Source of the DNA: Acidobacteriota bacterium
Lineage (GTDB): Bacteria > Acidobacteriota > UBA6911 > RPQK01 > DATIPO01
Reading direction: 5' to 3'
NCBI GenBank assembly: GCA_028277865.1
Contig: JANQFM010000164.1
Coordinates: forward strand, 1 to 5,131
DNA: 5,131 nucleotides
The position numbers were made by a program, and so were the translations under genes. Of this stretch, positions 1 to 5,110 are shown in pieces. The notes below the pieces were generated by a model that worked only from the letters and a program-made list of their open reading frames with translations, was not told where the DNA came from and searched no databases. The number at the start of each line of letters is the position of its first letter. Position 1 is the stretch's first letter.

Positions 1-4
1 TCAG

Positions 5-1396
5 ATGAGCGAAAAACTCAGCCAGGCTGCCCGGGCTTTCCTCGCCAAGGTTGAGGATCGATCGTTGGTGACGGGCGTGATCGGCTTGGGCTATGTGGGG
101 CTGCCCCTGGCTGTCGAAACGGCCCGCGGAGGCTTTCAGACGCTGGGGTTCGACTTGGACGCCGAGGTGGTCGGGCAGGTCAACCAGGGCTGCAGCCACA
201 TCTTGGATGTCAGCAGCGCCGAGTTGGCTGGATTCGTCGAGTCGGGGCGCCTGCAGGCCACCTCCGACATGCACAGGCTGGCCGAGTGCGATGCGCTCAT
301 GATCTGCGTCCCAACTCCCTTGAGCAAGATCAAGGATCCCGATTTAAGCTATGTGCTGCAGGCTGCGGACCAGATCCGGCAGAGCCTGCGCCCCGGGCAG
401 TTGGTTGTGCTGGAGAGCACCACCTATCCGGGCACCACCCGCGAGATTTTGCTGGACAGGCTGCAAGGATCATCGCTTGAGGCAGGGCAGAGCTTTTTCC
501 TCTGCTACAGCCCGGAACGCGTGGACCCGGGCAACCCGGACTGGAAGACCGGCAATACGCCCAAGGTGCTGGGCGGCTTGACCGAGGCCTGCCTGAAGGT
601 CGGCCAAGCCCTTTACGAAGAGATCTTCGAGACCATCGTCCCCGTGACGAGCCCAGAGGCCGCCGAACTGACCAAGGTCTACGAAAACACTTTCCGCATG
701 ATCAACATCGCCCTGGCCAACGAGTTGGCCCAAGCCTGCGACAAGCTGGGGGTGGATGTCTGGGAAGTGATTGAAGCGGCCGGGACCAAGCCCTTCGGCT
801 TCATGAAATTCACTCCGGGACCCGGGCTGGGAGGGCACTGCATCCCTTTGGATCCCCATTACCTCTCCTGGAAAATGCGCACACTGGCTTTCAAGACGCG
901 TCTGATCGAACTGGCCAGCGAGATCAACGCCGAAATGCCGGCCTTCGTGGTGAGCAAGATCACCGAAGCGCTCAATGATCAAGGGAGGCCCGTGCGCGGC
1001 AGCCGGATCTTGATCGTGGGCGTCTCGTACAAGCGGGATATCGACGACCTGCGCGAAAGCCCCGCCATGGAGATCGTCCGCCAGCTCGAAAAACTGGGCG
1101 GACACGTCGAATACCATGACCCTTTTTGCCCAGTACTGGAATTGGAGGGGCCGGACCATATGCCAGCACACCGCCTGGAAAGCGTCCCGTTGACGGTCGA
1201 GCGGGTGCAGGCTACCCAGGCGGTCGTCATCGTGACCGACCATTCCAAACTGGACTACCGGCTCATCATGGAGCGCTCCCAAGTGGTCATCGACACCCGA
1301 GGCGTCACCCGTTCCATGACGGGCCGCGCCCGCGTCGTGTCGCTGTCGGGTGCCGCTAAGCAGCCGGCAAGCCCGGAAACTGTGACCGCCGGATGA
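5..1396 (+). CDS. wbpA: Nucleotide-sugar dehydrogenase, WbpA-like (probable UDP-N-acetylglucosamine 6-dehydrogenase)
   Basis: A 463-residue cytoplasmic enzyme of the UDP-glucose/UDP-HexNAc dehydrogenase family, which performs a two-step NAD-dependent oxidation of the sugar C6 alcohol to a carboxylate. Visible motifs: Rossmann loop GLGYVG at 27-32, acidic ribose-binding D50, CVPTP at 101-105, ESTTYPGTT at 137-145, SPERVDPG at 169-176, central-domain K224 and N228 (ELTKVYENTFR), and the catalytic cysteine C279 in GLGGHCIP. The C-terminal UDP-binding domain has GVSYKRDIDDLRESPA at 339-354. Length is normal and all key residues are present. KPFGFMKFTPGPGLGGHC and the DPGNPDWKTGN stretch resemble WbpA-type enzymes (UDP-GlcNAc to UDP-GlcNAcA) more than UDP-glucose dehydrogenases, but substrate cannot be fixed from sequence; UDP-ManNAc or UDP-GalNAc remain possible. 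The last ~25 residues are a low-complexity tail. Only four bases precede the ATG, so its ribosome site, and any upstream start, are not visible. The following prsR gene supports an exopolysaccharide role. Confidence 0.93.
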   Translation: MSEKLSQAARAFLAKVEDRSLVTGVIGLGYVGLPLAVETARGGFQTLGFDLDAEVVGQVNQGCSHILDVSSAELAGFVESGRLQATSDMHRLAECDALMICVPTPLSKIKDPDLSYVLQAADQIRQSLRPGQLVVLESTTYPGTTREILLDRLQGSSLEAGQSFFLCYSPERVDPGNPDWKTGNTPKVLGGLTEACLKVGQALYEEIFETIVPVTSPEAAELTKVYENTFRMINIALANELAQACDKLGVDVWEVIEAAGTKPFGFMKFTPGPGLGGHCIPLDPHYLSWKMRTLAFKTRLIELASEINAEMPAFVVSKITEALNDQGRPVRGSRILIVGVSYKRDIDDLRESPAMEIVRQLEKLGGHVEYHDPFCPVLELEGPDHMPAHRLESVPLTVERVQATQAVVIVTDHSKLDYRLIMERSQVVIDTRGVTRSMTGRARVVSLSGAAKQPASPETVTAG

Positions 1397-1500
1397 AGAC
1401 TCGAATTTTCGCGCCAAGCCGCCAGACCAACATCCTTGTCCACCGCTTAATTCTTGCAGCCTTCTTCTCTGGTGGCGGAGAAACATCCGACCTTCCGGCC

Positions 1501-1535
1501 CTCTTCCTTGTTCCGTGTTCCATGTTCCCTGTTCC
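1501..1535. repeat. Heptamer tandem repeat, consensus NTGTTCC, five units
   Basis: Five contiguous 7-bp units fill 1501-1535. Four end in TGTTCC with a variable first base (T, G, A, C in turn), and the first, CTCTTCC, is degenerate. The array lies in the 208-bp gap between the dehydrogenase and prsR, ending about 70 bp before the prsR start. On the other strand the unit reads GGAACAN. No second copy of this exact unit occurs elsewhere in the window, but other 7-bp arrays do. No convincing promoter or terminator is visible in the rest of this gap (1397-1500 and 1536-1604). Confidence 0.85.
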
Positions 1536-1604
1536 ATCCAATCGGCAGCATCACACAAAACAGACGGCTGTCCTGGCGTCTTGGCCCGAAAGCCTTCTAT
1601 TACA

Positions 1605-2960
1605 ATGCCCAAAAAGCCTCAGCTTCTGATCGTCGACGATGACGAAGGCCTGCGCAATCAGATGAAGTGGGCCTTTGTCGAAGAGTTCGATGTGCTGCTG
1701 GCCGAGGACCGCCCCGGCACCCTGCAGATCCTCAACCGGCAGGAACCGGTCATCGTGACCCTCGACCTGGGCCTGCCACCCTCGCCCAACCAGGTGACCG
1801 AGGGCATGGAGTGCCTGGCCGAGATTGTCGAAAGGCACCCCAAGGTCAAGGTCATCGTCATCACCGGGCAGGACGACCGAAAGCATGCCTTGAAAGCCAT
1901 CGCCCAAGGCGCTTACGATTTTTTGGCCAAGCCCATCCAATTGGACGACCTGAAAGTCATCCTCAACCGGGCGTTGCATCTTTCCAAGCTCGAAGACGAG
2001 TTGAAGCGGCTTCAGCAAGACCGGTCCCAGGGCGCCTTCGAGGGGATGCTGGGCAGCAGCCCTCAAATGCAAAAGTCCTTCGACTCCATCCGCAAGGTGG
2101 CGCCCAGCGAGGCGCCGGTTTTGCTGCTGGGGGAAAGCGGAACCGGCAAGGAGCTGGCCGCCCGTGCCATCCACCGGCTCAGTCCCCGCCGCGAAGGGCC
2201 CTTCGTGGCCATCAACTGCGGCGCCATTCCCGAAAACCTCCTGGAGAGCGAGCTGTTCGGACACGAAAAGGGCGCCTTTACCGGCGCCCACGCCCAGAAG
2301 CCCGGGCGCATCGAAGGCGCGCGCAACGGAACCCTTTTCCTGGACGAGATCGGAGAACTCCCCCCCATGCTGCAGGTCAAGCTGCTGCGCTTCTTGCAGG
2401 AGGGCCAGATCCAGCGGGTCGGCGGCACCAAGGACATCACCGTCGATGTTCGGGTGGTCGCCTCCACCAATGCCGACCTGGAAAAGCTGATGGCCGATTC
2501 ACGCTTCCGCGAAGACCTCTATTACCGCTTGGCCGTGGTCATCATTCCCATGCCTTCCCTGCAGGATCGGGAAGGCGAAATTCCCCTGCTGGCCCGCTCT
2601 TTTCTGGAACGCTACGCCTCGGAAAGCCGCAAGAAGATCGCCGGCTTTTCGCCTAAGGCACTCAATGCCATGGAGACCTACACCTGGCCCGGCAATGTCC
2701 GCGAGTTGGAAAACCGAGTACGCCGGGCCGTCATCATGGCTGAGGGCAGCCAGATCACCCCTGCCGACCTGGGCTTTTCTTCCGGCTACGAAAAATACGA
2801 AGGGATGACCTTGCGCGAGGCGCGCGAAGCCCTGGAAAAGGAGCTGGTTGAACGAGCCCTGGCCCGCAACCAGGGCAACGTCAGCCGAGCCGCCGCCGAG
2901 CTGGAAATCAGCCGCCCCACCCTTTACGAGCTGATCGACAAGCTGGGAATCGAAAGGTGA
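1605..2960 (+). CDS. prsR: PEP-CTERM system sigma-54-dependent response regulator PrsR
   Basis: A 451-residue NtrC-class activator. The N-terminal receiver domain (about 5-125) has acidic residues D11-D13, phospho-acceptor D54 in TLDLGLPP, T87 and K109. The central AAA+ domain (about 145-380) has Walker A GESGTGKE at 176-183, the sigma-54 contact loop GAFTGA at 223-228, Walker B TLFLDEIG at 243-250, FREDLYYRL at 301-309 and WPGNVRELEN at 361-370. The C-terminal Fis-type helix-turn-helix is at about 425-449. The receiver pattern (IVDDDEGLRNQMKWAF, TLDLGLPPSPN) matches the PrsR family, the partner of histidine kinase PrsK in bacteria with exosortase/PEP-CTERM sorting, rather than generic NtrC. 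Phosphorylation should let it open sigma-54 promoters of exopolysaccharide and PEP-CTERM genes. The ATG at 1605 is chosen because homology starts at MPKKPQLLIVDDD; no good Shine-Dalgarno precedes it. The frame is open back to a GTG at 1515, but those codons lie in repeat. No prsK is present in the window; the adjacent sugar dehydrogenase fits the role. Confidence 0.93.
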   Translation: MPKKPQLLIVDDDEGLRNQMKWAFVEEFDVLLAEDRPGTLQILNRQEPVIVTLDLGLPPSPNQVTEGMECLAEIVERHPKVKVIVITGQDDRKHALKAIAQGAYDFLAKPIQLDDLKVILNRALHLSKLEDELKRLQQDRSQGAFEGMLGSSPQMQKSFDSIRKVAPSEAPVLLLGESGTGKELAARAIHRLSPRREGPFVAINCGAIPENLLESELFGHEKGAFTGAHAQKPGRIEGARNGTLFLDEIGELPPMLQVKLLRFLQEGQIQRVGGTKDITVDVRVVASTNADLEKLMADSRFREDLYYRLAVVIIPMPSLQDREGEIPLLARSFLERYASESRKKIAGFSPKALNAMETYTWPGNVRELENRVRRAVIMAEGSQITPADLGFSSGYEKYEGMTLREAREALEKELVERALARNQGNVSRAAAELEISRPTLYELIDKLGIER

Positions 2961-2977
2961 TAAGGAAGGGTTCGGGG

Positions 2978-3096
2978 ACCAGGAAGCAGGAATCACCAGA
3001 AGGGAGTGGGCGCCGAACGTCAGATTCCGCCAGCCTTCGGCCTCCGGCTCCTCCTGACCCCTGATGCCCTCCGATTCCTGACTCCTCGCGCCTCCT
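2978..3096. repeat. Degenerate heptamer-repeat tract in the prsR/XRE convergent region
   Basis: Imperfect 7-bp units appear in patches. Two units, ACCAGGA and AGCAGGA, are at 2978-2991. GCCTTCG and GCCTCCG are at 3033-3046. TCCTGAC and CCCTGAT are at 3052-3065, and TCCTGAC and TCCTCGC are at 3076-3089. The 9-mer TCCTGACTC at 3076-3084 is the reverse complement of GAGTCAGGA at 5042-5050, linking this tract to the array at the window end. The tract overlaps the 3' end of the minus-strand XRE gene. There is no hairpin followed by a T-run here, so no intrinsic terminator is visible for either convergent gene. Confidence 0.65.
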
Positions 3097-3670
3097 TTGC
3101 TGTCTGGACAGCCAGCCACAAATCCAGGTACAAGTCCAGCAGCACCCCCAGACGACCCTCCACTTCGGCGTTGTGAAGTGCCAGGCAGATGGCCTTGCCC
3201 CGGGCCGACTTTTCATAAACCAGCCAGCCTTCGCCCGGTGAGCGCTCTTGAGCCAGCGCCTCCAGCAGCTTGACCTTCTCCGCCCCTGCCATATTGCTCT
3301 CGAATATCAGCTGGAGGCTGCCTCCGCTGCGGTTCAACAGCGCTGCGCTGTGCGCCTCAGTCAGAGAGCAAATCTCGCGAAATCGTAAAAAATTGACTGA
3401 CGCCTGCCCGGATGACCGTGGGGGAGTTTCCTCGAAAGCCTCCTGTGACCGAGGCCACACGTCGTGGACGGTGCCCCCCAGCGCCTGCATGATTTTCTGC
3501 AGGTTGTAGAGGTTGATCCGGCGCAGGCCGCCCTCCAGGCAACAATAAGATCCTTCGGGGATGCCGCTCAAGGCGGCCAGTTGGCGGGTGGAAAGATTCT
3601 TGCTCCGGCGGAGGCGGCGAATTCGATCCCGCACAAAATCATTGACTGAGGCTTTCGCTCTTCTTGGCAT
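3020..3670 (-). CDS. XRE-family helix-turn-helix regulator with unassigned C-terminal domain
   Basis: A 216-residue cytoplasmic protein. Residues about 11-65 form a Cro/C1-type helix-turn-helix (RIRRLRRSKNLSTRQLAALSG, then EGSYCCLEGGLRRINLYNLQKIMQALG), so it should bind DNA as a dimer. After a polar linker (about 74-90), residues 91-190 form a compact alpha/beta-looking domain ending in a leucine-rich helix (RLGVLLDLYLDLWLAV). A degenerate GAF-like sensor fold is conceivable, but I do not recognise the family. Residues about 192-216 are basic and low complexity and are translated from heptamer repeats, so this tail is probably not part of the conserved fold. The ATG at 3670 is preferred over an in-frame GTG at 3682 because GAGGT lies five bases upstream of it. 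The gene converges on prsR and diverges from the M55 peptidase gene. Autoregulation from the shared intergenic region is typical of this class and likely here. Its target and any ligand are unknown. Confidence 0.82.
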   Translation of the reverse strand: MPRRAKASVNDFVRDRIRRLRRSKNLSTRQLAALSGIPEGSYCCLEGGLRRINLYNLQKIMQALGGTVHDVWPRSQEAFEETPPRSSGQASVNFLRFREICSLTEAHSAALLNRSGGSLQLIFESNMAGAEKVKLLEALAQERSPGEGWLVYEKSARGKAICLALHNAEVEGRLGVLLDLYLDLWLAVQTAKEARGVRNRRASGVRRSRRPKAGGI

Positions 3671-3675
3671 GGTTG

Positions 3676-3680
3676 ACCTC
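3676..3680 (-). promoter_or_regulatory. Shine-Dalgarno for the XRE gene
   Basis: On the minus strand GAGGT sits five bases before the ATG at 3670. It decides between that ATG and the in-frame GTG at 3682, because the GTG codon itself overlaps this site. Confidence 0.7.
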
Positions 3681-3710
3681 ACGGTGGCTTCAGCAAATCA
3701 AGCAGGCAAG

Positions 3711-3726
3711 AAAAGAAGGTTCTTTT
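3711..3726. promoter_or_regulatory. Dyad AAAAGAA-GG-TTCTTTT, candidate operator for the XRE regulator
   Basis: Two perfect 7-bp inverted arms flank a GG centre, about 40 bp upstream of the XRE start codon. The size and position suit an XRE-dimer operator for autoregulation. The arms are A/T-rich, so chance occurrence in this AT-rich stretch is a real alternative. The assignment to the XRE protein is inference from position only. Confidence 0.4.
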
Positions 3727-3753
3727 GCAATAAGCATTTCGAATTCGTAGTAT
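3725..3753 (+). promoter_or_regulatory. Weak sigma-70-like promoter candidate
   Basis: TTGCAA at 3725-3730 and TAGTAT at 3748-3753 each match four of six consensus positions and are separated by 17 bp. The start point would be near 3760, inside the TGTGAGC direct repeat. It would give the M55 gene a leader of more than 300 nt. Chance matches of this quality are common in AT-rich DNA. Confidence 0.2.
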
Positions 3754-3758
3754 CCGCC

Positions 3759-3775
3759 TGTGAGCGATTGTGAGC
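3759..3775. repeat. Perfect 7-bp direct repeat TGTGAGC with 10-bp period, candidate operator
   Basis: TGTGAGC at 3759-3765 recurs at 3769-3775 with GAT between them, so the copies lie on the same face of the helix. This is the arrangement of tandem recognition sites for many regulators. It lies about 90 bp upstream of the XRE start. The resemblance to half a lac operator is coincidental. Confidence 0.4.
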
Positions 3776-3864
3776 ATCCTGCCTTTTCTAAGCCGCTAGC
3801 TAGGATTGCCGTTTTCTCTACATTTGAGTCAAGTTTCGGCCTTGGCGATTCGAAGCTTCAGAGA

Positions 3865-3906
3865 AGACTGTAGTCTGGAAGCAGACTCCGGGAGCCAGGA
3901 TTCCCG
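3865..3906. repeat. Clustered small inverted repeats
   Basis: AGTCTG at 3872-3877 and CAGACT at 3882-3887 form a perfect 6-bp stem around the tetraloop GAAG. An upstream AGACT at 3865-3869 could pair with the same AGTCT segment instead, so the two pairings exclude each other. CGGGA at 3889-3893 and TCCCG at 3902-3906 form a second 5-bp stem. Neither is followed by a T-run, so they are not intrinsic terminators. A leader or protein-binding role is possible but unproven. Confidence 0.3.
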
Positions 3907-3951
3907 ATTCCGAACCTGCAGCCTTCCGGTCTGGGGCTACGCCTCGCCAGC
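3899..3951. repeat. Degenerate repeat related to the tract at 3020-3080
   Basis: GATTCCC and GATTCCG are consecutive heptamers at 3899-3912. CAGCCTTCCGG follows at about 3918, closely resembling CAGCCTTCGG at about 3031. On the minus strand both places read as CCG(G)AAGGCTG followed within a few bases by GGAATC. This suggests two decayed copies of one dispersed intergenic element. Confidence 0.35.
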
Positions 3952-3981
3952 TTTTGACTGATATAGTAACGCCACTCTGGG

Positions 3982-3998
3982 CTGGATTGATGTTTGCT
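3982..3998 (+). promoter_or_regulatory. Sigma-54-like -24/-12 candidate upstream of the M55 gene
   Basis: CTGGATTGATGTTTGCT has YTGG and TTGCT with the required ten bases between the invariant GG and GC. The CAC normally following the -24 GG is missing, so the match is partial. Transcription would start near 4009, about 73 bases before the M55 ATG and just before the stem-loop at 4023-4062. It is noted because a sigma-54 activator is encoded nearby, but nothing shows that PrsR acts here. Confidence 0.25.
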
Positions 3999-4022
3999 GG
4001 TGAACAAGTCGCATCGAAACCG

Positions 4023-4062
4023 CAGCCGGACGGGATAATGGCCCGACCGAATCGACCGGCTG
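4023..4062 (+). promoter_or_regulatory. Two-tier stem-loop immediately upstream of the M55 ribosome site
   Basis: CAGCCGG at 4023-4029 is perfectly complementary to CCGGCTG at 4056-4062. Between them CGGG at 4031-4034 can pair with CCCG at 4042-4045. A direct repeat CGACCG (4044-4049 and 4053-4058) overlaps the 3' side. The outer stem ends three bases before AAGGAGGG, so in RNA it could affect ribosome access or stabilise the 5' end. As DNA it could be an operator dyad. Confidence 0.45.
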
Positions 4063-4065
4063 CTC

Positions 4066-4073
4066 AAGGAGGG
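4066..4073 (+). promoter_or_regulatory. Strong Shine-Dalgarno AAGGAGGG for the M55 gene
   Basis: A near-perfect anti-16S match with eight bases between it and the ATG at 4082. It supports that start, which adds a signal peptide, over the internal ATG at 4175 where only a weak GGATAGG is seen. Confidence 0.8.
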
Positions 4074-4081
4074 TTCGGCAA

Positions 4082-4165
4082 ATGGCGAGGCGCTGCAAGG
4101 CAGGTGGCATTCGGTTTGGGGGAGCATTGCTGGCATCGGTATTTTCGATGGTTTTCCTGGGGGCG
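4082..4165 (+). other. Sec signal peptide of the M55 peptidase
   Basis: The N-terminal region carries positive charges (MARRCKAGGIR). A hydrophobic core follows (FGGALLASVFSMVFLGA), with likely signal peptidase I cleavage after A28, before QDR. There is no lipobox cysteine after the core and no twin-arginine motif placed for Tat export. Confidence 0.75.
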
Positions 4166-4999
4166 CAGGATAGGATGAAGATCTACATTTCAGCCGACAT
4201 GGAAGGGGTGGCCGGAGTGGTGACCGGCGAGCAACTGGGGCCCTCGGGCTTCGAATACGGCCGTTTTCGGGAATTCGTGACTGCAGAGGTGAACGCCGCC
4301 ATCGAGGCGGCCCGCAGTGCCGGCGCCGACGAGATTCTGGTCAGCGATTCGCACGGCAATGGTCAGAATCTGCTCTTGGAGAAGCTTCCGGAAGACATTC
4401 AAATTGTACGCTCCTGGCCTCGTCCGTTGATGATGATGCAGGGGATAGATGAGAGCTTCGACGGTGCGATCTTATTGGGTTACCACAGCGGGACAGCCAA
4501 TATGGGCGGGGTCCGGGCTCATACGATGTCCAGTGCCCGGCTGGCCGATGTGAGGCTCAACGGGACCGCCATGTCCGAAGCGGGCATCAATGCCGCCATC
4601 GCAGGCCATTTCGGCGTTCCCGTCATATTGGTCACAGGCGACGATGTGGTGGTGGAGGAGACCCGCCGACTGCTGGGGGACGTGGAAGGGGCCGTCCTCA
4701 AGACAGCCTACGGATTCCATTCGGCCCGCACCCTTCACCCCTCGGCAGCCAACCGGCTAATCGGCCAAAAGGTCAAGGCCGCCCTGGCCCGCATCGATGA
4801 CTTCAAGCCTTACCGCCCCCAGCCGCCTTACCGCTTGGAGGTGCGCTTCAAGCACTACCGACCCTCTGAAGTGCTGGCCTACCTTTCCATCGTGGAGCGA
4901 ACCGACTCGCACAGCATCCGCTTCACAGGTCGCGACATGCCCGAAGTCTCCCGCTTCATCGAGTTCATCCTGACCTACAGCCCCGACCTGCAGCCGTGA
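4082..4999 (+). CDS. Exported M55-family D-aminopeptidase (DppA-like)
   Basis: A 305-residue zinc metallopeptidase. Residues 1-28 are a signal peptide, and the M55 domain starts at MKIYISADMEG (residue 32). Numbered from that methionine, D8, E10, H60 (SDSHG) and H104 (GYHSG) fall exactly on the metal ligands of Bacillus subtilis DppA, and E135 (TAMSEAGINA) corresponds to the remaining glutamate. The position of the DppA cysteine proposed as nucleophile (C115) is alanine here, in GGVRAHT, as in many relatives. Family members remove N-terminal D-amino acids from short peptides such as D-Ala-D-Ala. With a signal peptide the enzyme should act in the periplasm, perhaps on released peptidoglycan peptides; this is inference. 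The domain is full length (274 residues) and intact. No peptide transporter gene adjoins it. The start at 4082 rests on the Shine-Dalgarno and signal peptide; initiation at 4175 would give a cytoplasmic form. Confidence 0.9.
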   Translation: MARRCKAGGIRFGGALLASVFSMVFLGAQDRMKIYISADMEGVAGVVTGEQLGPSGFEYGRFREFVTAEVNAAIEAARSAGADEILVSDSHGNGQNLLLEKLPEDIQIVRSWPRPLMMMQGIDESFDGAILLGYHSGTANMGGVRAHTMSSARLADVRLNGTAMSEAGINAAIAGHFGVPVILVTGDDVVVEETRRLLGDVEGAVLKTAYGFHSARTLHPSAANRLIGQKVKAALARIDDFKPYRPQPPYRLEVRFKHYRPSEVLAYLSIVERTDSHSIRFTGRDMPEVSRFIEFILTYSPDLQP

Positions 5000-5004
5000 G
5001 GGAT

Positions 5005-5039
5005 CAGTTCGCAGTTCGCGGTTCGCAGTTCGCAGTTTG
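5005..5039. repeat. Heptamer tandem repeat, unit CAGTTCG, five units
   Basis: Five contiguous 7-bp units begin five bases after the M55 stop codon. Units 1, 2 and 4 are CAGTTCG, unit 3 is CGGTTCG and unit 5 is CAGTTTG. The segment TTCGCAGT within it is the reverse complement of ACTGCGAA at 5124-5131, so the window end could pair back onto this array. Confidence 0.9.
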
Positions 5040-5042
5040 CAG

Positions 5043-5056
5043 AGTCAGGAGTCAGG
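5043..5056. repeat. Heptamer tandem repeat, unit AGTCAGG, two units
   Basis: Two perfect copies of AGTCAGG lie three bases after the CAGTTCG array. The same unit, inverted (CCTGACT), occurs in the tract between prsR and the XRE gene at 3077-3083. Confidence 0.75.
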
Positions 5057-5075
5057 CAGACTGTACAATTTGCAG

Positions 5076-5110
5076 ACCTTGGACCTTGGACCTTGGACCT
5101 TGGACCTCGG
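5076..5110. repeat. Heptamer tandem repeat, unit ACCTTGG, five units
   Basis: Four perfect ACCTTGG units are followed by ACCTCGG. It is the third 7-bp array within 110 bp downstream of the M55 gene. No coding sequence and no T-run terminator is visible from 5000 to 5131. Confidence 0.92.

Larger units (their letters stand above)
3671..4081. other. Divergent intergenic region between the XRE and M55 genes
   Basis: About 410 bp without a credible gene. The part nearest the XRE gene (about 3690-3860) is clearly more AT-rich than the coding DNA, as expected of a promoter region. The part nearest the M55 gene is GC-rich and full of inverted repeats. Short open frames on both strands lack ribosome sites and recognisable protein character. 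Individual elements are listed separately. Confidence 0.75.

Noticed and set aside
1515..1604. In-frame upstream GTG start extending PrsR by 30 residues
   Set aside because: The extension is translated from the heptamer repeat, has no Shine-Dalgarno, and homology to the family begins at the ATG at 1605.
470..1612. Long minus-strand frame (380 codons) opposite the sugar dehydrogenase
   Set aside because: It lies antisense to a gene with complete family motifs. Its product is low-complexity with no domain pattern, as is usual for antisense frames in GC-rich DNA.
1667..2656. Long plus-strand frame (329 codons) and minus-strand frames inside prsR
   Set aside because: These are out-of-frame shadows, rich in Arg, Pro and Gly, without motifs. 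PrsR itself is unambiguous.
2961..3019. Intrinsic terminator between prsR and the XRE gene
   Set aside because: GTTCGG at 2970-2975 can pair with CCGAAC at 3013-3018, but the loop is 37 bases and no T-run follows on either strand.
3759..3775. CRP or lac-operator site suggested by TGTGAGC
   Set aside because: The two copies are in direct, not inverted, orientation, and no TCACA arm is present at CRP spacing.
3842..3856. Second sigma-54-like motif, TTGGCGATTCGAAGC
   Set aside because: Only nine bases separate GG and GC; the sigma-54 spacing is ten and strict.
3858..4178. Short frames on both strands in the divergent intergenic region (3858-4136 minus, 3954-4178 plus)
   Set aside because: No ribosome site, no recognisable fold, and they overlap repeats and the well-supported M55 start region.
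5005..5110. CRISPR array
   Set aside because: Units are only seven bases, directly adjacent, with no spacers and no cas genes.
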